Shown: positions 7,661 to 17,033 of the stretch, one piece after another
Layout: every line of letters starts with the position of its first letter
Numbering within the stretch: position 1 is the stretch's first letter
Source: Comamonas sp. KCTC 72670
GTDB lineage: Bacteria > Myxococcota > Myxococcia > Myxococcales > Myxococcaceae
Assembly (NCBI GenBank): GCA_014656495.1
Contig: BNCN01000017.1
Span: 62,001 to 126,000 of the forward strand
Reading direction: 5' to 3'
DNA: 64,000 bases
Translations under genes and position numbers: made by a program
Notes under the pieces: model-generated
Told to the model about the DNA's origin: nothing
What the model saw: the letters and a program-made list of their open reading frames with translations, nothing else
Databases searched by the model: none

Positions 7661-9538
7661 ATGTCAAACAAGTCTCTCTTGAAGCCCTGTCGTCCCGTGC
7701 TGCTGACGGCCGCGCTGGCCGTGGCCGGCTGTGGCACGGTCTCCGACGGCACGCCCCAGCCGCCTCCACCGGTCGCTCCGCTTCACTTGGAGATCAACAA
7801 CGCCCGAGGCATGGAGCACGTCAATGGCACCCTCCTCGTCACGGTGCAGACGGAGGGCGGGACGCCCGACCGGGTGGAGCTCCTCCGGAACGGGAGGTTG
7901 CTGGCCACGATGCTGCCTCCCTTTCAGTTCGCCTGGGACACGACGGTGGAGGAGGAGCGCGTCCATCAACTTCAGGCGCGCGCGCTCTGGAAGGGGCACT
8001 TCTTCACGAGCGAGGAGCACCCGGTGTCGGTGGACCGCACGGGGCCCTCGGTCATCGACGTGGTTCCCTCGGGGGCCAACGTGGCTTGGGGGGAAGCCTC
8101 GATGTTGCGAGCGACCTTCTCGGAGCCCGTGCGAATCCAGGACATGCAGCGGCTTCGTTTTCATCATGAAGTCAATTCCGGGGGGGCCACCAGTCATCAA
8201 GTGTGGTTGTCCGAAGACCGCCGGACCCTGACGGCGTCGGTCAGCGCGTCCTACTGGAGCTTGCCGTCCAATGGTCGCGCCGCGGTCAGCCTGGAGGGCA
8301 TCTCGGACCTCGCGGGCAACCCCGCGCCGTTCAATCCCTACATGGGGCCCACGTTCATTTGGACCTGGACGATGCCCGCTTTCAGGGTGGCACCGGAGCT
8401 CTCGTTCCCCCGGCCGCCTCAAGCGACCGCTCCGGCCAACGTCTCGGGCCGGCCCGTGGTGGCGATGGCGCCCGGCGGCGCGATGGTCGTCGCGTACGCC
8501 GATGCCGAAGGGTTGACGGCGTACCCCGAAGCCGAGGGGGGACATCACATCGTCGTGGGGCGCCTGGAGGGCGGCACCTGGAGCCTCGTGGGCGCGCCAT
8601 TCAACGTGGATGAATCGGCGGTGTTCGGCTGGCGGCGTGTGTCCTCACCGCTGTTGGCGGTGGGCGCGGACGGGCGCCCTGTGGTGGCCTTTCAGCAGCG
8701 AGACCTTCGCTCGGACGAGGGACCCACGCTGCACGTCTTCCGCTGGAGCGAGGACTCCACCTGGGAGCCTCTCGGCTCACGTCTGAACGCGCCGGGGGCG
8801 GGCGGGTTTCATGCCGCCGCATTGACCCTCGACAGCGAAGGGCGGCCTGTCGTCGCGTGGAGCGCCACCGAGGGCGTCCACGTCCGGCGTTGGGAGTCCG
8901 AGCAATGGGTGTCGCTGGGAGACGTCCAGCGGGTGGGCACGGGGCCGGAGGCAACGGTCTCCGAGGATGCCCCCGCGTTGAGTGCCGACGGTGCTGGAGG
9001 TGTCTTCCTGGCGTGGGCGGAGACCCTGTCCCAGGACGCTGGCGCGGGCATGTACGCCCGGCACTGGACAGGCTCCCATTGGGCGCCGATGGGGGGACGG
9101 CTCGTCTACGCGTTCGAAGCCTTTCGGACGCAACACGCCACGGAGCCCGCGATGGCCACGGGCCCGGACGGCCAGCCCGTGTTGGTCTGGGCGGAGTGGC
9201 GCCTGTCGGGGATGTTCGCTGGGGATGTGATGGTCGCGCGCTGGTCGGGGACGGAGTGGACGCTCAAACCCGAGGGCCGGGAATTGAGCCACCACAGTGA
9301 CCTGCGCCGCTGGCCGTCGGTCGCCGTGGATGGCGCGGGCCGCGTGGTGGTGACGTTCTTCGGGAGCGCGTCGTACCCGGGCATCTACACGACGTGGCTG
9401 AACGATGGCCCGCATCGGTTGTCGCATGTCCGCACGGGGGCGTCGTTGCCCTCCAGCCTGGCGTTGGACGCGGAGGGAAAGCCGGTGGTCGTGTGGAACG
9501 AACGCTCCCACCTCCAGCTGGGCCGTCCCAACGAGTGA
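7661..9538 (+). CDS. Lipoprotein with Ig-like domains and beta-propeller-type repeats (tandem copy 2)
   Basis: 625 residues. Signal peptide with lipobox LAVAGC (Cys24), then CGTVSDG, which matches CGEVSDG of copy 1. The domain order is the same: Ig-like, SbsA-type Ig-like (ATFSEPV), then propeller-type strands (RPVVAFQQRD, RPVVAWSATEG, QPVLVWAEW). Shared landmarks include NARGMEHVNG against GARGMEYVNG, and FQFAWDT against FQFTWDT. This is a tandem duplication that has since diverged. It carries its own start region after the hairpin, so it may be transcribed separately. Function unknown; surface display or adhesion is a guess. Confidence 0.85.
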   Translation: MSNKSLLKPCRPVLLTAALAVAGCGTVSDGTPQPPPPVAPLHLEINNARGMEHVNGTLLVTVQTEGGTPDRVELLRNGRLLATMLPPFQFAWDTTVEEERVHQLQARALWKGHFFTSEEHPVSVDRTGPSVIDVVPSGANVAWGEASMLRATFSEPVRIQDMQRLRFHHEVNSGGATSHQVWLSEDRRTLTASVSASYWSLPSNGRAAVSLEGISDLAGNPAPFNPYMGPTFIWTWTMPAFRVAPELSFPRPPQATAPANVSGRPVVAMAPGGAMVVAYADAEGLTAYPEAEGGHHIVVGRLEGGTWSLVGAPFNVDESAVFGWRRVSSPLLAVGADGRPVVAFQQRDLRSDEGPTLHVFRWSEDSTWEPLGSRLNAPGAGGFHAAALTLDSEGRPVVAWSATEGVHVRRWESEQWVSLGDVQRVGTGPEATVSEDAPALSADGAGGVFLAWAETLSQDAGAGMYARHWTGSHWAPMGGRLVYAFEAFRTQHATEPAMATGPDGQPVLVWAEWRLSGMFAGDVMVARWSGTEWTLKPEGRELSHHSDLRRWPSVAVDGAGRVVVTFFGSASYPGIYTTWLNDGPHRLSHVRTGASLPSSLALDAEGKPVVVWNERSHLQLGRPNE

Positions 9539-9692
9539 GGCTGTTTCCGGCATTCGTGAGAGCACCGCGCGTGCCCGCCTGCTCGCCACGGTCCTGCTCG
9601 GGGGAGGCAGGGCCGGGCAGGCGTCACGTCTGTCGCCGTCCTCGGGTGCTTACCCTTCGCCCGTCGTCAGCTCTTTCACCGAGGAGGCGCTC

Positions 9693-10598
9693 ATGAAAGC
9701 CGTGGTGCTCAAGTCCTATGGAGACGTGGATGCGCTCGCTGTTCAGGACATGCCCGAGCCGAAGGTCGGTCCGGGCGAGGTGAAGGTCCGCGTCACCGCC
9801 GCCGGCATCAATCCGGTGGACTGGAAGATCCGGCGCGGAGACATGAAGGCGTGGATGCCCGTGCAGTTCCCCACCATCCTGGGCCGGGACGTGGCCGGCG
9901 AGGTCATCGAAGTGGGCTCGGGCGTCACCGACTTCAAGCCCGGAGACCGCGTCATGGGCGTGGTGAACGCCGGCTACGCGGAGAAGGTGGTCGCGCCGGT
10001 GGACGCCTGGGCGAAGGTGCCCGAGTCCATCGACCTCAAGGACGCCGCCGCGCTCCCGCTCGTCACGCTCACGGGCGTGCAATTGATTGAAGAGGCCGTG
10101 AATCCCAAGAAGGGAGACACGGTGCTCGTCATCGGCGCGCTGGGCGCCGTGGGCCGCGCCGCCGTCTTCGCCGCGAAGGCGCGGGGCGCGAAGGTGCTGG
10201 CCGGCGTGCGCGCCAGCCAGAAGGCCGAGGCGCAGAAGCTGGGCGTGGACGGCGTCTTCGCGCTCGACGCCGCGGACGAGTTCTCCAAGCTGCCCATGCT
10301 GGACGCGGTGGCGGACACCGTGGGCGGTCAGGTGGTGGCCCGCGTGCTGGAGAAGGTGAAGCCCGGCGGCACCCTGGGCAGCGTCCTGGGTGAGCCTCCC
10401 GAGGCCAAGGGCCGCCAAATCACCGTGCGCGCCATCCTCGCGCACCCGGACTCGCGCCGCCTGACGCAGCTGGGGCAAGCGGTGGCCAAGGGCGACCTGG
10501 TCATCCCCGTGAGCAAGCGCTTCCCGCTGGAGCAGGTGAAGGAAGCGCAGAAGCTCGCGGAGCAAGGCGGCGTGGGCAAGGTGCTGCTCGTCAACTGA
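9693..10598 (+). CDS. NADP-dependent zinc-independent alcohol dehydrogenase / quinone oxidoreductase family protein
   Basis: 301 residues from the ATG at 9693, which has a GAGGAGG-like Shine-Dalgarno. A medium-chain dehydrogenase fold is visible: a GroES-like half (GPGEVKVRVTAAGINPVDWK, FPTILGRDVAGEV) and a Rossmann half with the nucleotide-binding stretch LVIGALGAVG. There are no Cys ligands for catalytic or structural zinc, so it belongs to the quinone-oxidoreductase branch, which uses NADPH to reduce quinones or enones. The actual substrate cannot be read from sequence. It stands alone, convergent with the EamA exporter. Confidence 0.9.
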   Translation: MKAVVLKSYGDVDALAVQDMPEPKVGPGEVKVRVTAAGINPVDWKIRRGDMKAWMPVQFPTILGRDVAGEVIEVGSGVTDFKPGDRVMGVVNAGYAEKVVAPVDAWAKVPESIDLKDAAALPLVTLTGVQLIEEAVNPKKGDTVLVIGALGAVGRAAVFAAKARGAKVLAGVRASQKAEAQKLGVDGVFALDAADEFSKLPMLDAVADTVGGQVVARVLEKVKPGGTLGSVLGEPPEAKGRQITVRAILAHPDSRRLTQLGQAVAKGDLVIPVSKRFPLEQVKEAQKLAEQGGVGKVLLVN

Positions 10599-10604
10599 GC
10601 CGCG

Positions 10605-11594
10605 TCACTTCTTGCGCGTCAGAAGCACCACCGCGCCCAGGATGGCGCCCATGGCCAGCCAGGCCGTGGGCGTCATCGTCTCTCCGGCCAGGATGCCGCC
10701 CAGGAACACCGCCAGCACCGGGTTGACGTACGCGTAGCTGGTGGCCAACGACGGGCGCGCGTTGCGCAGCAGGTAGCCATAGGCGCTGTAGCCCACCAGC
10801 GAGCCGAAGACGACCAGGTAGAAGAACGCCAGCACCGCCCTGGGCGTGGGCATGCCCGTGGGGCGCTCCCCAATCACCAAGCTGAAGACCAGCATGACGA
10901 CGCCACCGCACAGCATCTGCGCCGCGGTGGACATCAGCCCTCGCGGCATGGGCAGCCGGCGGCTCCACACCGAGCCCAGCGCCCAGCTCAAGGGCGACAC
11001 CAGCAGCGCCAGCGTGGGCAGGAGGCTTCCGCCCATGTCACTGCCCAGGTTGAGCAGGACGATGCCGCCGAAGCCAATCGCCAGGCCCCAGCGCTCCGTG
11101 TGTCCGGGCCACTGGCCGAAGAGCCCGCCGAACAGCGCCGTCCACAGCGGCAGGCTGCCCACCACCAGGGCCGCGACGCCGGAGGGCACCGACTGCTGCG
11201 CGAAGACGAGCCCGCCGTTGCCCACGCCCAGGAGCAACAGGCCGACCAGCGCGCTGGCACCCCACTGCCGCGCCGTGGGCACCGGCGCGCCGCGCAGCCA
11301 CAGCACCGCGAAGAGCAGCGCGCCGGCGAGCATGAAACGGACACCCGACATCTGGAAGGGCGGCAGGCCGCCTTCCAGTGCCCAGCGGATGGCCAGATAC
11401 GTGGAGCCCCAAATAACGTAAAGTGACAGGAGGCTGGCGATAAGCCACCCGCGCTGGGCGCCACCGGGAAGGACGTCTCCGGAGGGCAGACTGACGGGGG
11501 CTGACGGTGCGACGGGAAGGGACTCGGCACGCGAGGCGAGCACGGCGCGGCTTGTACAGCCGCCGCATTTCGCCGGCCATGTGGGCATTGCCAC
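10605..11594 (-). CDS. EamA/DMT-family exporter (YedA-like)
   Basis: Up to 329 residues. There are ten hydrophobic segments arranged as two EamA repeats; the first begins WLIASLLSLYVIWGSTYLAI, and the second repeat includes VFGSLVGYSAYGYLL and PVLAVFLGGILAGE, a typical DMT signature. Family members export amino acids or other small metabolites through the inner membrane. The first 45 residues are hydrophilic and no Shine-Dalgarno marks the start, so the true start may lie downstream, for example at a GTG about 17 codons in. The gene is divergent from hrcA across 227 bp. Confidence 0.87.
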   Translation of the reverse strand: MAMPTWPAKCGGCTSRAVLASRAESLPVAPSAPVSLPSGDVLPGGAQRGWLIASLLSLYVIWGSTYLAIRWALEGGLPPFQMSGVRFMLAGALLFAVLWLRGAPVPTARQWGASALVGLLLLGVGNGGLVFAQQSVPSGVAALVVGSLPLWTALFGGLFGQWPGHTERWGLAIGFGGIVLLNLGSDMGGSLLPTLALLVSPLSWALGSVWSRRLPMPRGLMSTAAQMLCGGVVMLVFSLVIGERPTGMPTPRAVLAFFYLVVFGSLVGYSAYGYLLRNARPSLATSYAYVNPVLAVFLGGILAGETMTPTAWLAMGAILGAVVLLTRKK

Positions 11595-11821
11595 ACCTCA
11601 CAGCCCGGCCGTTTCCTGAAGAGTACAGTCCCGCGGCGGCGCACCCGGGCGTCAGGGCGGCTGGCAGGCGGGCGGGGGAGGGCGTCGGGAATGTCGCGCT
11701 CGGTTGCCCGTAGGGACATGGCGGCTCCCGGATTGAATGCACGGGGCCGCTTTCTTAGACTTTCCCCAGGAGCCAGGGCGGAGGGTGCCGCCGCGCCGGA
11801 GCTCCGGAGTGAGCGCCAGGG

Positions 11822-12853
11822 ATGTCCGAAGAGCTGGGTGAACGTGAGAAGGAGGTCCTCCGCGCCGTCGTGCAGGAGTACATCTCCACGGGCGGGCCGG
11901 TCGGCAGCCAGCAGCTCACGCGCAGGTCGGGGTTCGAGGTGTCCTCCGCCACCATGCGCAACGTGCTGGCCGACCTGGAGGAGCTGGGCTTCCTGGAGAA
12001 GCCCCACACCTCGGCCGGGCGCGTCCCCACGGACCTGGGCTACCGCTTCTACGTGGACACGCTGGTGAAGCTGAAGGACCCGACGCCGCGCGACCGGGAG
12101 CTCATCCACGCGGGGCTCGCGCACGAGGCCGACCTGGCGGAGATGCTGGGCGAGGCCAGCCGCATCCTCCACTCGCTGACGCGCCACGCGGGCGTCGTGG
12201 TGACGCCGCGGCCGGAGTCCGCGGTGTTCCGGCGCATCGAGTTCGTCCGCCTGCGGGAGAACCGGGTGCTCGCCATCCTGGTGGGGCAGAGCGGCCAGGT
12301 GGTCAACAAGGCCATCACCGTGGAGTTCCCCATCACCTCCGACGAGCTGCTCAAGGCGAGCAACTACCTGTCGGAGCTCCTTCGCGAGGTGCCGCTCGAG
12401 GAGGCCCGCGAGCGCATCCGCACGGAGATGGACCAGGAGCAGGCGCTCTACAACGCGCTGACGGCCAAGGCGCTCAAGCTGGGCGCGGCGGCCACGGACC
12501 TGGCCACCACGGAGCGGGTGCTCATCCAGGGCACGGGCTCGTTCCTGGAGCAGCCGGAGTTCGCGGACGTGGAGCGCATGCGCGCGCTCTTCAAGGCCCT
12601 GGACGAGAAGCACAAGCTGCTGTCGCTGCTGGACCGGGTGCAGGTGGCCAACGAGATGCAGATTTTCATCGGCGCGGAGAGCGACTTCTCCGCCGCCGGC
12701 GACGTCACCGTCATCGCCAGCCCCTACGGCAACCAGGAGCAGGTGCTGGGCACGGTGGGCGTCATCGGCCCCACGCGCATGGACTACCGGCGCGTGATTC
12801 CGCTGGTGAACTTCACCGCGCAGGTGCTGTCGCGCGTGCTGGACAAGGTGTAG
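11822..12853 (+). CDS. hrcA: Heat-inducible transcription repressor HrcA
   Basis: 343 residues, typical for HrcA. It has an N-terminal winged helix (REKEVLRAVVQEYISTG, SSATMRNVLADLEELGFLEKPH, SAGRVPTDLGYRFYVD) and a GAF-like core ending GPTRMDYRRVIPLV. HrcA represses groE/dnaK-type operons by binding the CIRCE inverted repeat and depends on GroEL for folding. Here it is not followed by grpE or dnaK, its common neighbours in other phyla, and no CIRCE element was seen near it or in the window. Its targets must lie elsewhere. Confidence 0.95.
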   Translation: MSEELGEREKEVLRAVVQEYISTGGPVGSQQLTRRSGFEVSSATMRNVLADLEELGFLEKPHTSAGRVPTDLGYRFYVDTLVKLKDPTPRDRELIHAGLAHEADLAEMLGEASRILHSLTRHAGVVVTPRPESAVFRRIEFVRLRENRVLAILVGQSGQVVNKAITVEFPITSDELLKASNYLSELLREVPLEEARERIRTEMDQEQALYNALTAKALKLGAAATDLATTERVLIQGTGSFLEQPEFADVERMRALFKALDEKHKLLSLLDRVQVANEMQIFIGAESDFSAAGDVTVIASPYGNQEQVLGTVGVIGPTRMDYRRVIPLVNFTAQVLSRVLDKV

Positions 12854-12859
12854 CGCCCG

Positions 12860-15709
12860 TCACTCCGCCCGGGTGACGAGCACCTCCTCCTCGCCGCCCG
12901 CGCGCCGCACCTGCAGCCGCACGGGCGTACCGGGCGCGCCGCGCGTGCGGACCTCGGCCTCCGAGCTGGCGCGCACCACCTGGCCGTCCACCGCCACCAG
13001 GCGGTCTCCCACGTGAACGCCCGCGCGCGCCGCGGGCCCGTCGGGCGTCAGCCAGGCGAAGGCGACGTGGCCCCGGTCCTCGCTGAAGCCCGCGCCCAGC
13101 GTGCCCGGGGTGGCCCGGCGGGGCGCCACCGTCACGTCGCCCACGTCCGTCGCCTCGGCCTCGGCCACCTTCACGGTGCGCGTCTCCACGCGTCCCTCGG
13201 GGGGCAGCAGCCGCACGGTGTGGACGCCCGGGCGCACGTCGCTCAAGCGGAAGCGGCCATCCGTCCCGGTGAGCGCGTCCGGACGCGGGCCCACGGCCTT
13301 GTCGAGGAACACCGCCACGCCCGCCGCGGGGCCGCCGTTGCGGCTCCACACCGCGCGTCCGGAGATGGACGCCACGCCGCCGGTGAGGGGCACCTCCACG
13401 TCCGACGTGGCGCCGGGACGCAGGGCCACCTGGACCTCGCCTGTGCGGCCGTCCTCGGTGCGCACCGTGACCTTCAAGGCCTGCGCGGGCGCATCCGGCA
13501 TCACGAAGGTGCTGCCGGGGAAGCGCCGCGAGGTGGGCCACGCGCCCGCCCAGGGCAGCTCCTCGCCGTTGGCCTCGCGCAGCTCCAACGTGAAGCCGTC
13601 CGGGGGCGCGCCACTTCCCGTCACCACGCGCCCGCGCAGGGTGGCCGCGGGCTCGAGCCGCAGCGTGAGCGGGGCCTGGCTCTCATGCGCGCCGGACAGC
13701 CGGCCCACGCGCCCCGCGTTGTGCGCCACCAGCTCCAGCGGGCTGGCCCCCTGGGGCCGAGGCGGCATGCTGAAGCGGCCCGTCTCGTCCGCGCGCTCCG
13801 TGCGCGTCATGGGGAAGTCTCCGCCCTGGAGCGCGGCCACGATGGCCAGCGGACTGGGCACGCCGGAGGGCTCCAGCACGACGCCGGACAGCACGGCGTC
13901 CTCCTTCAGCACCAGGTCCTGCCGCACGGTGCCGCCTTCGGGCACGGACACCGACGGGTCTCTCTCCATGTGGAAGTAGATGGCGGCCGTCGCGTGCGGC
14001 AACGCGACGAGCTGGTACACGCCCGCGGGCAGCTCGAACTGGAAACGGCCCTCCGCGTCCGTCTCGGTCGAGGCCGTCCCCGAGCCACCTCGCGGCACGG
14101 CGTGAATCAACGCGGGCTCCGTGAGGGGGGCGCCCGACGCCCGCGTCACCTGTCCCCACACCGAGCCGGAGTCGGCCAGCGTGAAGTCCACGCGCGTCAC
14201 CTGTCCGGCCTTCAAGGTCTCCGTCCGGGAGGTCCACCGCTGCGAGCCCTCGCGCCGGGCGCCCACGGAGGTGGGGCCCGCTTCCATCCCCTCCATCCGC
14301 CAGGCGCCCTGGGCGTCGGTGAGCGTGGTGTGCGTGAGGCCCGAGAGCGACCGCGGCTCGGCGCTCACCTGGGCGCCCTCGATGGGGCGTCCCTCCGCGT
14401 CCGCCACCAGGCCCTCCAGCACCGCCGTCGCGGGCTCCAGCCGCACGTCCACGGGCGTGTGGCGACCGGCCTCCACCACCACGCCCTCGACGAGCCGCCC
14501 CGTCATGCCCGCGGCGTGCACGGTGACGTCGTACTCGCCCGGAGGGACGTCCAGCCGCCACGTGCCCAGCTTCGCGGAGGTGGCCCGGCCCAGCTCGCCC
14601 TCACCACCCGCGGGCGTGGCCACCAGCACCGCGTCAGGCACGGGGACGCCGTCCACCGTGGACACGGTGCCGGCCATGCCGCTGGCGGCGCCCAGCGTCA
14701 CCACCAGGCCGCGCAGCGTCTCTCCCGGCGCGACGGACAGCGGTCCGGCCACGCGGCCCACCTGCTGCCCCTGGCGCGCGGACACGACCCACGTCCCCGC
14801 GTTGACCTCCAGCGCGAAGCCTCCGCCTTCGCCCGTGGTGGTGCGCAGGGGCGCGGAGGCGCCGGACGCCGTCACCTCCGCGTCGGCGACGGGCTGACCC
14901 TTCGCGTCGACGACGAAGCCCTCCAGGGTGCTCGCGCCCCACAGGCCCACCACCACCTCCCCGGCCTGGGGGACCTGGAGCAGGCGCAGCGTGCGGCGGC
15001 TGAACCCCGGCGCCTCGGCGGTGAGCTCGTAGCGGCCCGGCGCCAGCTGCGCGAAGGCGAAGCGGCCCTGGGCGTCGCTCGTCGTCTCCGCGGCTTCCTC
15101 GGGGAGCGCGGTGGCGGTGGCCCAGGCCGTGGGCGTGCCGGGGTAGGGCCGCAGGGTCAGCGTCGCGAGCGGGACGGGCTCCTCGCGCCCTTCGGCCACC
15201 GTGCGGCCCCGCAGGGACACGCCGCCGGACAGGCGCAGCTCGACGGCCGTCTCCGCCTCACCCAGGGGCCGCGTGGCCTCCAGCCTCGCGGGGCCGTGGT
15301 CCGGGGCGTGCGCGGAGAGCAGGTAGCTTCCCGGGCCCGCGGGCAGGCGCAGCACGCCGCCCTCCGTGGTGGCGCCATCCCCGGCGAGCCGCCAGGGCGA
15401 GGTGCCGCTGCCGTCATCCGCCACGCGCAGGTAGGCCCGCACGCGCGCGCCTTCCAGCGGGCCCCGCGTGCCCATCACGCGGACCACGAACGCGCCCACG
15501 TCCGGGGCCGGCGGTCTCTCCAGCGTGGGCGTAGGCGGCGCGCTGGCGCGAGGCGCGGGGCCGGTGACGACGGCTGGCGCGGCCAGGGCGGGGGTCTCCG
15601 GCCGCGGGGCCGTGGGGCCCGCCGCGGGCGTGGGCATCCGGAACCACAGCAGCAGCACGGCCGCGATGGCGAGGAGCGAGGCGATCAGGAGCGGAATTCG
15701 ATGGCGCAC
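12860..15709 (-). CDS. Membrane-anchored carboxypeptidase-regulatory-like repeat protein with C-terminal PDZ domain
   Basis: 949 residues from the GTG at 15709, chosen because GGAGG lies 8 bases upstream; a further GTG start at 15757 would add 16 residues but lacks a Shine-Dalgarno. An N-terminal membrane anchor (IPLLIASLLAIAAVLLLWF) is followed by a Pro/Ala linker. Then come about ten carboxypeptidase-D-regulatory-like beta-sandwich repeats, each with forms such as VEGFVVDAKGQPVADAEVT and GRFAFAQLAPGRYELTAEAPG. The last 85 residues look like a PDZ domain (GPAARAGVHVGDRLVAVDGQ). The protein should be mostly periplasmic. The repeats suggest a scaffold and the PDZ suggests peptide binding; neither role is proven. 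Its stop is 6 bases from that of hrcA. Confidence 0.85.
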   Translation of the reverse strand: MRHRIPLLIASLLAIAAVLLLWFRMPTPAAGPTAPRPETPALAAPAVVTGPAPRASAPPTPTLERPPAPDVGAFVVRVMGTRGPLEGARVRAYLRVADDGSGTSPWRLAGDGATTEGGVLRLPAGPGSYLLSAHAPDHGPARLEATRPLGEAETAVELRLSGGVSLRGRTVAEGREEPVPLATLTLRPYPGTPTAWATATALPEEAAETTSDAQGRFAFAQLAPGRYELTAEAPGFSRRTLRLLQVPQAGEVVVGLWGASTLEGFVVDAKGQPVADAEVTASGASAPLRTTTGEGGGFALEVNAGTWVVSARQGQQVGRVAGPLSVAPGETLRGLVVTLGAASGMAGTVSTVDGVPVPDAVLVATPAGGEGELGRATSAKLGTWRLDVPPGEYDVTVHAAGMTGRLVEGVVVEAGRHTPVDVRLEPATAVLEGLVADAEGRPIEGAQVSAEPRSLSGLTHTTLTDAQGAWRMEGMEAGPTSVGARREGSQRWTSRTETLKAGQVTRVDFTLADSGSVWGQVTRASGAPLTEPALIHAVPRGGSGTASTETDAEGRFQFELPAGVYQLVALPHATAAIYFHMERDPSVSVPEGGTVRQDLVLKEDAVLSGVVLEPSGVPSPLAIVAALQGGDFPMTRTERADETGRFSMPPRPQGASPLELVAHNAGRVGRLSGAHESQAPLTLRLEPAATLRGRVVTGSGAPPDGFTLELREANGEELPWAGAWPTSRRFPGSTFVMPDAPAQALKVTVRTEDGRTGEVQVALRPGATSDVEVPLTGGVASISGRAVWSRNGGPAAGVAVFLDKAVGPRPDALTGTDGRFRLSDVRPGVHTVRLLPPEGRVETRTVKVAEAEATDVGDVTVAPRRATPGTLGAGFSEDRGHVAFAWLTPDGPAARAGVHVGDRLVAVDGQVVRASSEAEVRTRGAPGTPVRLQVRRAGGEEEVLVTRAE

Positions 15710-15789
15710 GGGTCCGGCCTCCCCGCGTCCGGCCGGTGCCGTCGCGGCAGTACCCACAGTGTAGGCCAGCCGCGCTCGGATACGAAACT

Positions 15790-16761
15790 TCAGGAGGGCG
15801 CGGGGGCGTAGACCCGCAGGGCCGCGGGGGCCACCTCGAAGCGCATGGGCGTGCGGCCCACGAGCTCTCCGTCCGCGTTCACTTCCTGGAGGGGCTCCGA
15901 CTCCACATAGAGCCGGGCCGCGCGCAGCGAGGTGACGGCGGGGTGTTCCACGTGCTCACCGGTGCGCAGCGACAGGGCCACGCGCACCAGGGTGGCGATG
16001 TCCTGCAACTGCCCCAGCCCCGTGCCCTCCAGTCCGGACGCGGCCGACGGCGCCGCGATGGCGTAGACGTTCAGCCGCCGGTCATCCAGCCGCGCGTCCG
16101 GCGCCACCATGTTCCCCGCGCCATGGTAGAGGCCGTTGCCCACCACCAGCTGCAGCACGTCCAGCGACAGCTCTCGCTCGTCCGCCTTCAGCCGGATGTG
16201 GAAGGGCTTGAGGTCCTTCACCTCGGCGGCCGCCGCCACGGGATAGGCCAGCTTCCCCGCGCGTTGCTTCAACCGCTTCGTCAGCCGCCGGGCGATGCCG
16301 GTGGCCAGGCCCAGGCTGGCCGCGTTGAGGAAGGGGCGCCCGTTGGCCAGGCCCACGTCCACGCGGGCGGTGTAGCCCTGGGCGATGACGTCGCACGCGG
16401 CCTCGATTTCGGGTGGGATTCCCAGCGAGCGCGCGAAGTCGTTGCCGGTGCCCAGGGGCAGCACGCCGAGCGTCACGTCGCGGCCCAGCAGGCGGCCCAC
16501 CGCGCGGCTCAGCGTGCCGTCGCCGCCTCCCACGATGATGCGGCGGGTCCCCAGCGCCGCCATCCGCTCCACCACCGCGTCCAGCCGCTCCGCCCGGGAG
16601 AGCGCGTGACATTCGGTGAGGACCACGCCCCGTTCCGCGAGTGCATCCCTGGCGGTCTCATAGGCCTCGCGGCCCGAGCGCGAGCGGGTGTTCACCACCA
16701 ACACCGCGGGGCCGTCATCCAGGTCCGGCCGGCGCGGGGGTTTGATGAGGGCGGGTTCCAG
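15790..16761 (-). CDS. Diacylglycerol/YegS-type lipid kinase, apparent CTG start
   Basis: 323 residues from a CTG at 16761-16759. It has the DAGK catalytic signature GGGDGTLSRAVGRLLG, the PLGTGNDFARSLG loop and a C-terminal beta-sandwich domain with NADGELVG. These enzymes phosphorylate diacylglycerol or related lipids with ATP at the inner membrane. Start choice: a near-perfect Shine-Dalgarno (AAAGAGGAGG) sits four bases before the CTG, no ATG, GTG or TTG lies in the right place, and homology begins right after it (AVLVVNTRSRSG). An upstream in-frame ATG at 16977 would add 72 residues of low-complexity, non-family sequence. Confidence 0.88.
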   Translation of the reverse strand: MEPALIKPPRRPDLDDGPAVLVVNTRSRSGREAYETARDALAERGVVLTECHALSRAERLDAVVERMAALGTRRIIVGGGDGTLSRAVGRLLGRDVTLGVLPLGTGNDFARSLGIPPEIEAACDVIAQGYTARVDVGLANGRPFLNAASLGLATGIARRLTKRLKQRAGKLAYPVAAAAEVKDLKPFHIRLKADERELSLDVLQLVVGNGLYHGAGNMVAPDARLDDRRLNVYAIAAPSAASGLEGTGLGQLQDIATLVRVALSLRTGEHVEHPAVTSLRAARLYVESEPLQEVNADGELVGRTPMRFEVAPAALRVYAPAPS

Positions 16762-17033
16762 GGTGCCTCCTCTTTCGTGTCGCACGCGAATCTGTGCACG
16801 CACCCTCTGTCTGCCCAGCGGCACGGAGGGCGGGGCCAGGGGCGGCTTTCTCACGCGCGTCGCCCTGCCCGCCGGTGCATTCCCCGTGTCCGGTGCCCGG
16901 GCGGCGTGCCTGCATGCATCGGGTTGCGGACATGTCCATCCGGCCACGCGCTTCCGAATGGGTGGGTGACTGCTCACCTCTGCGCTGAAGCTGGCCCCAT
17001 GCAGGTGTCAGTCGTGCAGGGAGAGCAAGGCGC

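Noticed and set aside
11595..11821. CIRCE operator near hrcA
   Set aside because: No TTAGCACTC/GAGTGCTAA inverted repeat in this interval.
13013..15811. 932-codon plus-strand open frame
   Set aside because: Antisense of the carboxypeptidase-regulatory repeat protein; composition is Arg/Gly/His/Ala noise.
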